DNA from: Candidatus Nitrosomaritimum khambatensis
Lineage (GTDB): Archaea > Thermoproteota > Nitrososphaeria > Nitrososphaerales > Nitrosopumilaceae
Assembly (NCBI GenBank): GCA_011773785.1
Contig: WVWY01000026.1
Coordinates: forward strand, 40,668 to 104,667
Reading direction: 5' to 3'
Length of the DNA: 64,000 nucleotides
The position numbers and the translations under genes were made by a program. A model generated the notes under the pieces. That model searched no databases and had not been told where the DNA came from. It was given only the letters and a program-made list of their open reading frames with translations. Positions 10,689 through 19,800 of this stretch are shown piece by piece (the first letter of the stretch is position 1; the number at the start of each line of letters is the position of its first letter).

Positions 10689-10818
10689 TTGTAAATATTG
10701 AATTTTGGGGATTAAATGTGTTCGAAAAAACGAGATCCTCAGTAAAAAGAACGGATTTCAAATAATCTAAGTATAATCCAAGATTAAATTTAAAATCAAG
10801 CCCAAAATAGCCATAATT

Positions 10819-11277
10819 ATGGTCAAATCTGGTAAAGCCTACCATACAGGAATGGTAAAAAAATCAATTACCATTAATGCCCCAAAAAACAAAGTCTGGA
10901 GAAAAATTAGCAATATTGTTGGACTTCCCTCATGGTTGGTGGATGTTAAAAAAACTGAATACCTTTCAAAGAAAAAACGAGGAGTAGGAGCAATACGAAA
11001 ACTTACTTTCAATGATGGAAACACAATAGAAGAGCATGTAGTTGCTTGGAAAGATGGAGAATACTTTACATACATTGCAACTGAAGGACTTCCTTTACGT
11101 GCTTATGTTGCAACTTTATCAATCAAGCCCAAAAGCAAAAACTCTGTAACACTAACATGGGAATCCTATGTCAACAGTCAAAAAATGACAGAAAAAGAAT
11201 TTTTGGAGTTTCTTGTTTTTATGGGTACGTTCTATGAAACTTCTCTTTGTAATCTAAAAAGCCGTCTTGAAAAATAA
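10819..11277 (+). CDS. SRPBCC (START/polyketide cyclase-like) protein
   Basis: KSITINAPKNKVWRKISNIVGLPSWLVDVKK. Confidence 0.75.
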   Translation: MVKSGKAYHTGMVKKSITINAPKNKVWRKISNIVGLPSWLVDVKKTEYLSKKKRGVGAIRKLTFNDGNTIEEHVVAWKDGEYFTYIATEGLPLRAYVATLSIKPKSKNSVTLTWESYVNSQKMTEKEFLEFLVFMGTFYETSLCNLKSRLEK

Positions 11278-11322
11278 CCTAGACAAATCAAAGTGTAAAT
11301 ACAGTAAACTCAAACTAATATC

Positions 11323-11667
11323 ATGAGCGATATTCGATTTATTATGATTGGCGGTGCTTTGGTGTTTGCCGGATTTGTGGTGTTAGGTATTTTTGGAGGA
11401 AACTTTCAAACAGCAAACATAGAATCTGAAGAATTTGGTGATTGTTACGAATATTTCGAAGATAGGGACCCAGTTCCTATACCATGTTCAGACAAAATGA
11501 TTGATCAAAGTTCCTTCTTCGCAGTAATAGTTGCGCTAATGGCTGGTGGAGCAATTGCTTTACTGAAAGGATGGAGAGGTGATTGGGATAGTCGAGTAAA
11601 ACCAGAAGATATGGTTGGTCCAAGTAGAGATAATCGAATGGATGGAGATGATTCAGATAGCAAATAG
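11323..11667 (+). CDS. Small two-TM membrane protein
   Basis: ORF with two hydrophobic segments. Confidence 0.55.
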   Translation: MSDIRFIMIGGALVFAGFVVLGIFGGNFQTANIESEEFGDCYEYFEDRDPVPIPCSDKMIDQSSFFAVIVALMAGGAIALLKGWRGDWDSRVKPEDMVGPSRDNRMDGDDSDSK

Positions 11668-11677
11668 AAAAAAGACT

Positions 11678-11815
11678 CTAAGATTTTTTTGAAAAATGTT
11701 TTTTCCTTTTATCCTCAGAGTCATCTTCTAACCTTTGGAAATATACTTCTTCGTATGGCATTTCTAGAAAATAATTACAAAATTTACATTTAAGCTTAAA
11801 GAAGGATTTGTCCAT
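11678..11815 (-). CDS. 45-aa microprotein with CxxC (MDKSFFKLKCKFCNYFLEMPYEEVYFQRLEDDSEDKRKKHFSKKS)
   Basis: Own translation; not in ORF track. Confidence 0.4.
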   Translation of the reverse strand: MDKSFFKLKCKFCNYFLEMPYEEVYFQRLEDDSEDKRKKHFSKKS

Positions 11816-11839
11816 GTATAGGCACGAGGGGAATGAGGA

Positions 11840-12217
11840 TTAGCTTTTTTCAATAAGGTCTTTGAGATTTTTGAAAACTTCGTCAATCTCCCTCATTCTT
11901 TCATCAAACTGTGCGTCTGTAAGAACATCAGGTTTTGAGATAGTAACAATTACCTCAGATTCATCTCCGCTAGGAACCACTCTCATTGGTACATCCCAAG
12001 CAGTTTCTTCATCTTCATACAAATGGTCTAGTATTCCAAAATTTTTGTTATGCTTGAATTTCAAATTTGCGTTTCCACGTGGTGTTGAAAAACTCCAAGA
12101 ACCATCACCATTTTGTTTAGCATCTGGCATCATTTTTGGAGGAGAATTCAAAATTGCATCAAAGACATCTCCTGTTTTTTTACTTACAGACAAAATGATT
12201 GTTCTAGATTTGGCCAC
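11840..12217 (-). CDS. SRPBCC-like/AHSA1-like hypothetical protein
   Basis: SRTIILSVSKKTGDVFDAILNSPPKMMPDAKQNGDGSWSFST; opposite + ORF rejected. Confidence 0.55.
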   Translation of the reverse strand: MAKSRTIILSVSKKTGDVFDAILNSPPKMMPDAKQNGDGSWSFSTPRGNANLKFKHNKNFGILDHLYEDEETAWDVPMRVVPSGDESEVIVTISKPDVLTDAQFDERMREIDEVFKNLKDLIEKS

Positions 12218-12357
12218 ATGGCAGTTTGAAGTTGATGCTTAAAAAGGATGTTGTAGAAATTATAAGTTCTATTCCTAGTATAGATCGCTTATCAGCATGA
12301 TTGACTTTGATCTAATCCATACCATAACCTGATATATTATGAACCTAACTGAGCAAT

Positions 12358-12876
12358 GTGTTAAAATTTAGAATTATTACTTTCTTTATCTTTATGGCAG
12401 TTTATTCAATATCATTTCAGATAGGAGCAACATCAGAGGTAAGTATGCAAGAGGCAAATGCCTTTGTCCAGGGTTTTTTATCTTCAACACAAGACATTGA
12501 TGGATGGGGAATTTTTGTAAATAATATTTCTGCATCATTACCAATGTTTGTTCCAGGAGTAGGTGTTGGACTAGGTGCTTATTCAGGATGGTCAACAGGA
12601 TTTGGGTTTGCTGCAATAATTACCATGGCACCAGGTTTAGCAGAGATTGAACCTTTATCAATTTTATATTCCTCTCCTTATGGCGCAATAGAGTTAGTAG
12701 CATATTCTATTGCAATGTCAAGAAGTTTTCTTGTAGTATATTCACTAGTTAAGAAAGTAAATCCAAAATCACTTATCAAAATTAGCTTAATTGAAATTGG
12801 GATTGTAGTGGCCCTACTAGGAATAGCAGGATATCTTGAGGAATACCTGATTGCTCTGGAACAAGCTTCCATGTGA
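12358..12876 (+). CDS. SpoIIM-like integral membrane protein
   Basis: IFVNNISASLPMFVPGVGVGLGAYSGWSTG. Confidence 0.7.
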   Translation: MLKFRIITFFIFMAVYSISFQIGATSEVSMQEANAFVQGFLSSTQDIDGWGIFVNNISASLPMFVPGVGVGLGAYSGWSTGFGFAAIITMAPGLAEIEPLSILYSSPYGAIELVAYSIAMSRSFLVVYSLVKKVNPKSLIKISLIEIGIVVALLGIAGYLEEYLIALEQASM

Positions 12877-12914
12877 TTAAATAAACAAACAAAAAATTTT
12901 CTCAAAAATAAGAA

Positions 12915-13061
12915 TTATTCTTTTTTACTATCGTTTTTGTGGGTAGGATTTACATAATTTTGATAAATGAAATACCAAGGGTCCATGCTGATACTATCCA
13001 AATGCTGTTGAATTACTTCACCTTCTTTTAGTGGCTCTTTCTTTTGTGAATTATTCATCAT
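12915..13061 (-). CDS. 48-aa small protein upstream of sdh membrane subunits (MMNNSQKKEPLKEGEVIQQHLDSISMDPWYFIYQNYVNPTHKNDSKKE)
   Basis: Own translation; not in ORF track. Confidence 0.4.
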   Translation of the reverse strand: MMNNSQKKEPLKEGEVIQQHLDSISMDPWYFIYQNYVNPTHKNDSKKE

Positions 13062-13224
13062 TTATTATTCTCATACCTTCTAGATAAGTAATTCCCTACC
13101 AGTGTTAAAGTGAAGAAATTCATGAGTGAGATTCACTTTACCCACAAACAAAGCACACACCAGACTCAGATATGCTAATTTTTGGGAAATGCCTGAATTA
13201 GAATCAAGAAAAATAGTTTAGAAT

Positions 13225-13647
13225 CTAAATCTTTGTTTGATTAGCCAAAATAATAACAATTGTCCCAAATGTAATTAATCCAATAGTTGATAGAAAACAT
13301 CCCCAATTGACCAGTTTTTCATATTTGATTCCACTGCGATAATCCAGCAATATTCCTCTTAATCCATTAAATCCATGAACGGAAACAAGAATCAAAATTA
13401 ATTCTAAAAGAAGAGCATAAGTCAAACTCTGATAATTTGAAATTACATTTTCATAGCTGAGAGATTCTGCAAAATTGCCAGTAGAAAATCTAACCAAAAT
13501 ATGCAAAGCAACCAACCCCACCGAGCCCATTGCCGTAGCATAATGGATCTTTCTGATTTGGCTCTCTCTTATCATCAAAATTTGAAAAACACTCCTAATG
13601 CATAATACAATACTAAAGCTGCAACTCCGATTGTTACGTAGATACAC
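13225..13647 (-). CDS. Succinate dehydrogenase membrane-anchor-like protein (start probably internal at MIRESQIRK)
   Basis: Three TM, HILVRF...GFNGLRGILLDY. Confidence 0.7.
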   Translation of the reverse strand: MYLRNNRSCSFSIVLCIRSVFQILMIRESQIRKIHYATAMGSVGLVALHILVRFSTGNFAESLSYENVISNYQSLTYALLLELILILVSVHGFNGLRGILLDYRSGIKYEKLVNWGCFLSTIGLITFGTIVIILANQTKI

Positions 13648-14000
13648 AATCTGTTTTTTTTGTTCATTGATTCTACATTGTACGGATAATCAGGGCGTCT
13701 TGGAGAACCAATTCCTATCCCACCTTGCTGAAACATCAATCTAATTCCATTAATGGTATGAAATGTACCTAAACTAATCATTACAGATAAAATTATGAAT
13801 CCAACTGGAGAGTAAGCATAAAGCAATAGCTGGCCCCAAGACAGTCTATCAAGAATTGAGGCAGAATGAATTACATGAATTACAAAAAACACCAACAAGA
13901 AAATACCTGAAATTCTCATAAAAAGCCAGGAGATTCGTCCAATTCCATATCCTTTAGGATTCAACCAACTTCGTAAAGTCCTTTTATTTTCTTTGTTCAC
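13575..14000 (-). CDS. Succinate dehydrogenase cytochrome b subunit-like protein
   Basis: SWLFMRISGIFLLVFFVIHVIHS...FHTINGIRLM. Confidence 0.8.
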   Translation of the reverse strand: MNKENKRTLRSWLNPKGYGIGRISWLFMRISGIFLLVFFVIHVIHSASILDRLSWGQLLLYAYSPVGFIILSVMISLGTFHTINGIRLMFQQGGIGIGSPRRPDYPYNVESMNKKNRLCIYVTIGVAALVLYYALGVFFKF

Positions 14001-14214
14001 TATGTTGGATGAATTTTTTATTATTTATTGTCTGTCTAAAAATAAGAATCACAAAACAGAATATATTTCGATTTTATTTGTCTTTAAAACCAACAAAACT
14101 CGTCTGTTGATGTAGAAATTTTTTAGAGAAAATCTTATGATTAAAAATTCTAAATTATTCTCATACTAATTAAAATTCACCCTAGCTTTAATGAAAAGCA
14201 AAGATAAATCCACT

Positions 14215-14559
14215 TTAGATTGCAACTTGGCCTTTTTCGACGGTCCTTATTCGAATAACATCAATTACATCAGTGACAAATATTTTCCCATCTCCAGGTT
14301 TTCCCGTCGATGCATTTGATGCAATAGAGTTTACGATTTTGTTTACCTCTTCTTCGATGCAAACAATCTCTATCTTTCTTTTTGGAACCAAATCATCGGC
14401 CTCATAATCATCAGTGCCATCCCCTGACCTAATCATCCCTATTTGGTTGCCCCTACCTCTGACTTCATAGGTAGTCATTGCTTTAACACCCAATTTCGTA
14501 AGGGTGTTTTTTACGTCTTGAAACTTTGAATCCCGAATAATAGCTTCAATTTTTTTCAT
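14215..14559 (-). CDS. glnK: Nitrogen regulatory protein P-II (GlnB/GlnK family)
   Basis: MKKIEAIIRDSKFQDVKNTL, VPKRKIEIVC, GDGKIFVTDV...IRT. Confidence 0.95.
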   Translation of the reverse strand: MKKIEAIIRDSKFQDVKNTLTKLGVKAMTTYEVRGRGNQIGMIRSGDGTDDYEADDLVPKRKIEIVCIEEEVNKIVNSIASNASTGKPGDGKIFVTDVIDVIRIRTVEKGQVAI

Positions 14560-14623
14560 AAAATATCAAATATGCCATATGATAAAAACGATCATGATTT
14601 TTGGGCTCTATAATGAATTCTAA

Positions 14624-15505
14624 CTACTTTAAAAAAGCCAATGCCTTTACAATGTCGGTTTTGCTAATAATACCGATTAGAGTTCCACTACTTGATAGTA
14701 CTCCTGCTCCATTGATGTTTTTATCTAATAGTAATTGAGCAGCCTTTGCAAGGTCTTCATCATACTTTACAGAATGAATGCCTTTAGTCATTATCTCCCC
14801 AGCCTTTGTAGTGCTTCCAAAACCAGATTCAGAAATGAAGCCCTTTCTTGGAAATATCACTGAAATGAAGGGATCTGAATTATCAACAACGTCTGTTTCT
14901 TCGCCTTGGGTCAATGATATGTTAAAGAGATCTCTAAAAGTAACAATGCCTTCTGGGTTTTCATTTTTATCACGTAGTATTATGCGAGAAATTTTTTCAT
15001 CAAGCATTTTTAGGACTATTTTTGAGAGGGTTGAATCAGAGTACTGCCATGCATAATATGGAGACATGTATTCTCCTACGGTTTTTGCACCAGAATGAGC
15101 TGATGCAAAATATCGTGTTAAATCAGATTTGGTTATTATCCCTACAACATCATCATTTGAAGTAATTACCAGAGAACCAATTTCGTTTTGAATCATTTTT
15201 TGGGCACATCTACTTAGTTCTGTATTCTCATCCAGTGATACTATTTTTTTAGAAATTTCAGTGGCTGAAATTTGATCCAGTTTTCTTTCTGAGGTATCAG
15301 ATAGCAGGAATAAACCTAAATCTTTTTCAGAAATAATATCGGTAATTTTTCCATTTGTGGTTACTAGTAATCGGCTTTTTTTCTCATCAATTATTTTTTT
15401 TAAAACCTGGGCCATATTGGAGGTGCTTTCAATAGTAATTGGGTCGTTCATGAATGATTTTGCAATTTCCATATTTTTGAGCCAATTGTAGGTTATAAAA
15501 AACAA
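14624..15505 (-). CDS. Multi-CBS-domain protein
   Basis: Four CBS-like repeats (VVGIITKSDLTR, LIGIISKTDIVKA). Confidence 0.9.
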   Translation of the reverse strand: MFFITYNWLKNMEIAKSFMNDPITIESTSNMAQVLKKIIDEKKSRLLVTTNGKITDIISEKDLGLFLLSDTSERKLDQISATEISKKIVSLDENTELSRCAQKMIQNEIGSLVITSNDDVVGIITKSDLTRYFASAHSGAKTVGEYMSPYYAWQYSDSTLSKIVLKMLDEKISRIILRDKNENPEGIVTFRDLFNISLTQGEETDVVDNSDPFISVIFPRKGFISESGFGSTTKAGEIMTKGIHSVKYDEDLAKAAQLLLDKNINGAGVLSSSGTLIGIISKTDIVKALAFLK

Positions 15506-15558
15506 AAGGAAATTACCAAGAGTGGAAATATTAGATAAATTACCTTATAGGAGTTTTC

Positions 15559-16524
15559 TCAAATACTGCCCTTTATCCCATACCCTAAGAGAACAGAATA
15601 ACAACCAAGGCCACATTCCTCACAAATAGGTTTCATAGAATCTTTTTCTGCACTTCCAATGCAGCAAGGTTGCTTTTCTCTTCCCAGATGATCCACTGAA
15701 ATTATTGCCCAGGTTGGGCAATCTACAGGAGTGGTTCCCTTTCCACCCCAGTTTCTTTTCATCACTTCGAGTTGATCTTTTGGATTAATGATATAGTCTT
15801 TTAGTCCGTTTGATTTCATATCAAGAATGTCATCAATAACCTTGTTTCTTTTTTCTCCAAATGGTAACCAAAGTGGATCTCCCTTCATGAAGGGAGTATG
15901 AAATTGAAATCCAATTTTATTGGAATATTGTTTCCAGTCATCAATTACGTTTTGGATAGTGTTGTAATTTAACGAGTTTATCGTCATTGTAATCCAGATA
16001 TCTTTCCAAGCTTTTGGTCCGTTTTTTTCCACGTAATCAATTACATTTTTTCTGGTTTTCTCCCATGAGCCTGCCCCACGGATTTTATCATGTGTCTTTT
16101 GGTCGCCATCTATTGAAATCCAGTAAAAGTAAATGTCCTTAAAGTAAGGCAACGGATAGGTGCCGTTTGTTACAAGGCAAGCTCGTTTAGGGAATTCTTT
16201 TACGAATAATTCTACAATATCAGGTCTCATTAAAGGCTCCCCACCAACAAGGGTCACAATGAAAACATGTTTTTTCTTGAATTTTTCTTCAATTATTTTT
16301 TTCCAATCTTCAACGCTTAGGTCCTCGTTTTCTTTTCTATTAAGCCACCAATAACAATGAGTGCAATGTAAATTACAGACATTGATAATATCTGCAGATG
16401 CATAAAAGGGACTTTTTTTATTGAACATCTTGTATCCTGCAATTTTTAATCCAAGATGAAAGTAGAGAGGAGATTCTCTAATAATTTGCGTAAACCCTCT
16501 TCCCATAATTTCCATTTTTGTCAA
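15559..16524 (-). CDS. Radical SAM protein
   Basis: NVCNLHCTHCYWW (CxxxCxxC), VGGEPLMRPD; Cys-rich C-terminus. Confidence 0.9.
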   Translation of the reverse strand: MTKMEIMGRGFTQIIRESPLYFHLGLKIAGYKMFNKKSPFYASADIINVCNLHCTHCYWWLNRKENEDLSVEDWKKIIEEKFKKKHVFIVTLVGGEPLMRPDIVELFVKEFPKRACLVTNGTYPLPYFKDIYFYWISIDGDQKTHDKIRGAGSWEKTRKNVIDYVEKNGPKAWKDIWITMTINSLNYNTIQNVIDDWKQYSNKIGFQFHTPFMKGDPLWLPFGEKRNKVIDDILDMKSNGLKDYIINPKDQLEVMKRNWGGKGTTPVDCPTWAIISVDHLGREKQPCCIGSAEKDSMKPICEECGLGCYSVLLGYGIKGSI

Positions 16525-16606
16525 ATAATCATAGAACTGCTTTGCATAAAGTAGTTTTGATTTGAAACCAAATCTATGTTCAAAAAATTTGATTAGGTCT
16601 CAAATC

Positions 16607-16807
16607 TTAGGTTTCTAATTTTTGTCTTTTGCCTCGAGCTTTAGTTCTTAAAACTGCCTTACAACATACGCATCGAATACTTTCTGTTGTTAAAAAGAGC
16701 CCACAAAAAGTACAACGCTTCTGTCCAAGTTCGTATCTTACCCTGTTTGGAACAGGTTCTGCTTTGTGCATTTGGCATATTCCTCTACATGTTCTTCCCA
16801 CTACCAT
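16607..16807 (-). CDS. Zinc-ribbon small protein, third gene of the TFB operon
   Basis: CTFCGLF...CVCCKA; overlaps TFB stop. Confidence 0.65.
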   Translation of the reverse strand: MVVGRTCRGICQMHKAEPVPNRVRYELGQKRCTFCGLFLTTESIRCVCCKAVLRTKARGKRQKLET

Positions 16808-17703
16808 TCACCTCCTATTTTTTTTCTAATTTCTTTTGACCTATCTCTGATGGTCACAGAACTAATTCCCGAAATCTCGGAAATTTTTAATTGAGAAATT
16901 TTTTCGTTATTCCTAACAGAAGCCAAGTTAACAACTGCAGCTGCCATGGACATAGGATTTTTACTGGTACTAATTCCAGCATCCAAAACCCTACTCATTA
17001 AACGGATGGCATCCATTCGAGTTTTCTTGCCAACTCCAACGTCATTTAGAACTCTTTCTACAAAATCTGCTGGACTGTAGGTTTCTGGAGTAATATCTAG
17101 TTCATTTACCAAAAATCGATAGTTCTTTTGGAGATTTTTACGCTTGATATTGCCTGCATCTGCTATGTCCTGTAAAGTTCTGGGAGTTCCAGTTATCCTG
17201 CAAGCAAGATATACAGTGGCACATAAAATTCCAGCAGTAGAACGTCCGCTTAGTATTTTTTTTCCAGCAGCCTTTCTAAATATGTGTGCAGATTTTTCGA
17301 CAACAGATTCTGGTAGTCCTAATTTGGCACGTATTCCGTCTAGTAAGGAAAATGCCTTGTTAAAAGACTTGTATTCTTGTTTTGATTTACTGTTTCTATC
17401 CCATAATCTTAATCGATAAAAAATTTTTGAATTTTCAGTAGAGAGACTTTTTCCAGTAGAATCCTTGTTAGATTGTTGGATAACAGTAGATAGTCCCATA
17501 TCAGACATTTTCAAGGTAAGTTTTGTTCCGACTCTGGTGTTTGATTCATACTCCTCTTTTGTGAACCCAGTTTGTTCAGGACCAATATCGATTGCTTTTT
17601 CCAAAATCACAGATCCGCAGGTTCCGCAGGCAATCTCTCCAGTATTGAAATCAGTTATTGGAGAAAGATTTTTGCAATATTGGGAATGAATCACAGACAT
17701 CAT
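16801..17703 (-). CDS. tfb: Transcription initiation factor IIB paralog 1 (TFB)
   Basis: Zinc ribbon CGTCG, two cyclin folds, SAHIFRKAAGKKILSGRSTAGILCATVYLACR. Confidence 0.9.
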   Translation of the reverse strand: MMSVIHSQYCKNLSPITDFNTGEIACGTCGSVILEKAIDIGPEQTGFTKEEYESNTRVGTKLTLKMSDMGLSTVIQQSNKDSTGKSLSTENSKIFYRLRLWDRNSKSKQEYKSFNKAFSLLDGIRAKLGLPESVVEKSAHIFRKAAGKKILSGRSTAGILCATVYLACRITGTPRTLQDIADAGNIKRKNLQKNYRFLVNELDITPETYSPADFVERVLNDVGVGKKTRMDAIRLMSRVLDAGISTSKNPMSMAAAVVNLASVRNNEKISQLKISEISGISSVTIRDRSKEIRKKIGGEW

Positions 17704-17903
17704 TTTTCAGTCCTCCAGTTTGTGTGAGCCGCCTTTTGTGGATTAAAAATTAGTAAAGTACCACAGAATTCACATGAGATTCCAAATTCATAGTTTTCAA
17801 CACTTGATTGACCGCATTCAGTACAAATTTTGAGTCTAGGATCAACTAGTAAATTTTTTTCTGTAAAATTGTAATCAACATTGGGGACGGTAAGCTTGCT
17901 CAT
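17700..17903 (-). CDS. Small zinc-ribbon protein preceding TFB
   Basis: CTECGQSSVENYEFGISCEFCG; overlaps TFB start; own regulon promoter. Confidence 0.65.
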   Translation of the reverse strand: MSKLTVPNVDYNFTEKNLLVDPRLKICTECGQSSVENYEFGISCEFCGTLLIFNPQKAAHTNWRTEK

Positions 17904-17922
17904 AACCCTTTTTAGTTGTTAA

Positions 17923-17961
17923 GATATTTAAGATGGTGGTAAATTTGGTTACTAGTGCTAA
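17923..17961 (-). promoter_or_regulatory. Regulon promoter of TFB operon (TTAGCACTAG + TATA)
   Basis: Distal box 28 bp from TTAAATATC; ATG at predicted +1. Confidence 0.7.
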
Positions 17962-18001
17962 TTCCCTATTTACAATAAAAAATTAAAAAATAATTTTAGA
18001 A

Positions 18002-18880
18002 CTAGCTAAGGTTTAAAGGAATGCTAGCACTTCCCCATGGTTCGCTGACGCGGAAAACATATTCCTTTGATGGATCGTATATGAATTCTGTTCCACCATA
18101 GCCTATGTTTGGTCCAAAGAAGATGTTGAATGTTCTTGATTCACCTGGTTTTATCACAAGTAGTCCGCTTGTAAAATCAGTTGAAGCATATTTGAAAGCC
18201 TTGTTGCCATTCCAAACGTCATAATTACATACAGAAGGACCAGAACACATCAATTGAAGATTTTCATTGCTAGTATTTTCCACAAGCATGTCAATGTTGA
18301 GATGAGCGTTTCCCGAGGCAGTGATTTCAACTTCTGCACCAGGGAAATAGAACATTGCAGGTCCTATGTTGTAAACCTCTGATTTACTTTTAATTTCTGA
18401 AACTTTTATCTCATGTTTGACTGCCCTTTCACAATCCAATCTTTCATATGCCTTTTTGATATTTTGACATTCAGCTAATTTTGCTTCTAGTTTTGACAAC
18501 TCAGTGTTATCTGAACTTGCATCGGTGGATTCTTCTGTTCCAGATGAAACAGATATCAGCCCGGTTCTAACCATGTATTGAATTCCTTGCAAAAAGGAAT
18601 CATTGTCTATATCGCCATTAGCCCACCATCCTGCATTGTTTTTGACCCATTCAGGAACACCTTGGGACTTTTCAGAAGAAACCTGTGTTGGAGGTACATC
18701 AATTATTCCTTCATTGATAAGAAATTCAATCGCTTGTAGGAATTCGGATTCAGAGATAGTTCCATCAGCCCACCATCCTGCATTGTTTTTGACCCATTCA
18801 GGTACTTGCTCTGCAAAAGCAAAGGGTGCAACTGATCCAAGAAGTAATATTGCTGCTATTGCTGTTGTTGTAGTTTTCAT
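18002..18880 (-). CDS. Secreted protein with two PEWVKNNAGWWADG repeats
   Basis: Signal peptide; start revised to MKTTTTAIAAILLLG at 18880 (leaderless behind promoter). Confidence 0.7.
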   Translation of the reverse strand: MKTTTTAIAAILLLGSVAPFAFAEQVPEWVKNNAGWWADGTISESEFLQAIEFLINEGIIDVPPTQVSSEKSQGVPEWVKNNAGWWANGDIDNDSFLQGIQYMVRTGLISVSSGTEESTDASSDNTELSKLEAKLAECQNIKKAYERLDCERAVKHEIKVSEIKSKSEVYNIGPAMFYFPGAEVEITASGNAHLNIDMLVENTSNENLQLMCSGPSVCNYDVWNGNKAFKYASTDFTSGLLVIKPGESRTFNIFFGPNIGYGGTEFIYDPSKEYVFRVSEPWGSASIPLNLS

Positions 18881-18900
18881 TGAGTTGAATTTGCGTTTGT

Positions 18901-18938
18901 CATATATAAGATAGTGCCAATTCACTAGCTAGTGCCAA
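18901..18938 (-). promoter_or_regulatory. Regulon promoter of secreted repeat protein
   Basis: TTGGCACTAG...GGCACTAT-C-TTATATATG, 27-bp spacing. Confidence 0.75.
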
Positions 18939-18957
18939 TTGTCCCTTGTTCAAAAGG

Positions 18958-18995
18958 TTAGCACTATTTTCTAATTGTGACTTTTTTTATTAATA
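18958..18995 (+). promoter_or_regulatory. Regulon promoter of putative sRNA
   Basis: TTAGCACTAT + 27 bp to TTATTAATA. Confidence 0.6.
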
Positions 18996-19014
18996 ATGAT
19001 AATGCAATTAGATT

Positions 19015-19078
19015 GAGGATGCCTTCTCCCTAGTTGTTAACAACTAGATCCCGTCTACCGAAGCATCCTCGTTTTTTT
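19015..19078 (+). ncRNA. Predicted ~60-nt structured small RNA
   Basis: 8-bp outer stem GAGGATGC(19015)/GCATCCTC(19063), inner hairpin CTAGTTG-TTAA-CAACTAG(19030-19047), T7 run (19072-19078); box+TATA place TSS at ~19017. Confidence 0.5.
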
Positions 19079-19084
19079 CTATTT

Positions 19085-19123
19085 CTAGTGGTAAGTAAGT
19101 TATATTGGCTAGGGGTTTAAAAG
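19085..19123 (+). promoter_or_regulatory. Inverted-box promoter of DUF1722 gene
   Basis: CTAGTGGTAA at -31..-22 from TTTAAAAG. Confidence 0.55.
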
Positions 19124-19144
19124 CAATCATCAATTCAATCCGTT

Positions 19145-19705
19145 ATGAATGTCGCATCTAACGCTAAGGGGCCTCAAAAATTACTTGAAATGCCCAAGCT
19201 GACCGAAGATGATGTGTTTGGTTATGTTATGGAGCGTTTCTCTGAACTCAAAAACGAACCAAGTATTGATGATTTAGTTACATTCCATTCTAATAACAAA
19301 TATCTTCTAATGGCCCATAACCAGTCCAAATTAAAAATTCTGGGCAACCTAGTGGCAAATCATAAAAAATTGACATTAAAGAAAATTTTAGAAAAATACG
19401 AAAGTGCCCTCATTGAAACCCTAAATTGCACTCCTACAACCAAAACAAACACAAATGTACTGATGCACCTGTTTGGCTTTTTTGGAAAACACCTTAATCA
19501 AAACGAAAAAAAGATTTTTCTTCAATTTATCAAAGATTATCGGGAAGATAAGATAACCCTTGGTAAAGTTTTATCAGAAATAGAACCTATAACATACAGA
19601 TTGAATAATCTCTACTTGATTAGTCAAACCTATTTCTTACTCTATGCCGAGGCCAAAATGGGAAATATTTTGGAAATGTATGACCCACAATATTTTAGAG
19701 ATTAA
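19145..19705 (+). CDS. DUF1722 (YbgA-like) protein
   Basis: FHSNNKYLLMAHNQSKLKILGNLVA...VLMHLFGFFGKHLNQNEKKIFLQFIKDYR. Confidence 0.75.
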   Translation: MNVASNAKGPQKLLEMPKLTEDDVFGYVMERFSELKNEPSIDDLVTFHSNNKYLLMAHNQSKLKILGNLVANHKKLTLKKILEKYESALIETLNCTPTTKTNTNVLMHLFGFFGKHLNQNEKKIFLQFIKDYREDKITLGKVLSEIEPITYRLNNLYLISQTYFLLYAEAKMGNILEMYDPQYFRD

Positions 19706-19742
19706 TTAAAACATTCTAAAGATACCTGTTTTTAATCGTTAG

Positions 19743-19780
19743 TAGGCACTAGGATATAATTTTACCACCTGTTAAATATC
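19743..19780 (+). promoter_or_regulatory. Regulon promoter of DUF523/DUF1722 gene
   Basis: GGCACTAG-N11-ACCACCTG-TTAAATATC. Confidence 0.75.
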
Positions 19781-19800
19781 ATTAAGGAAATAAAGTCATT

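Noticed and set aside
11862-12242. + strand 126-aa ORF
   Set aside because: Antisense shadow of 11840..12217 -, whose codon pattern and composition are more protein-like.
12392-12616. - strand ORF (and similar shadows such as 437..700, 7286..7489, 36944..37162, 54995..55285, 57661..58044)
   Set aside because: Low-complexity antisense ORFs inside recognised genes.
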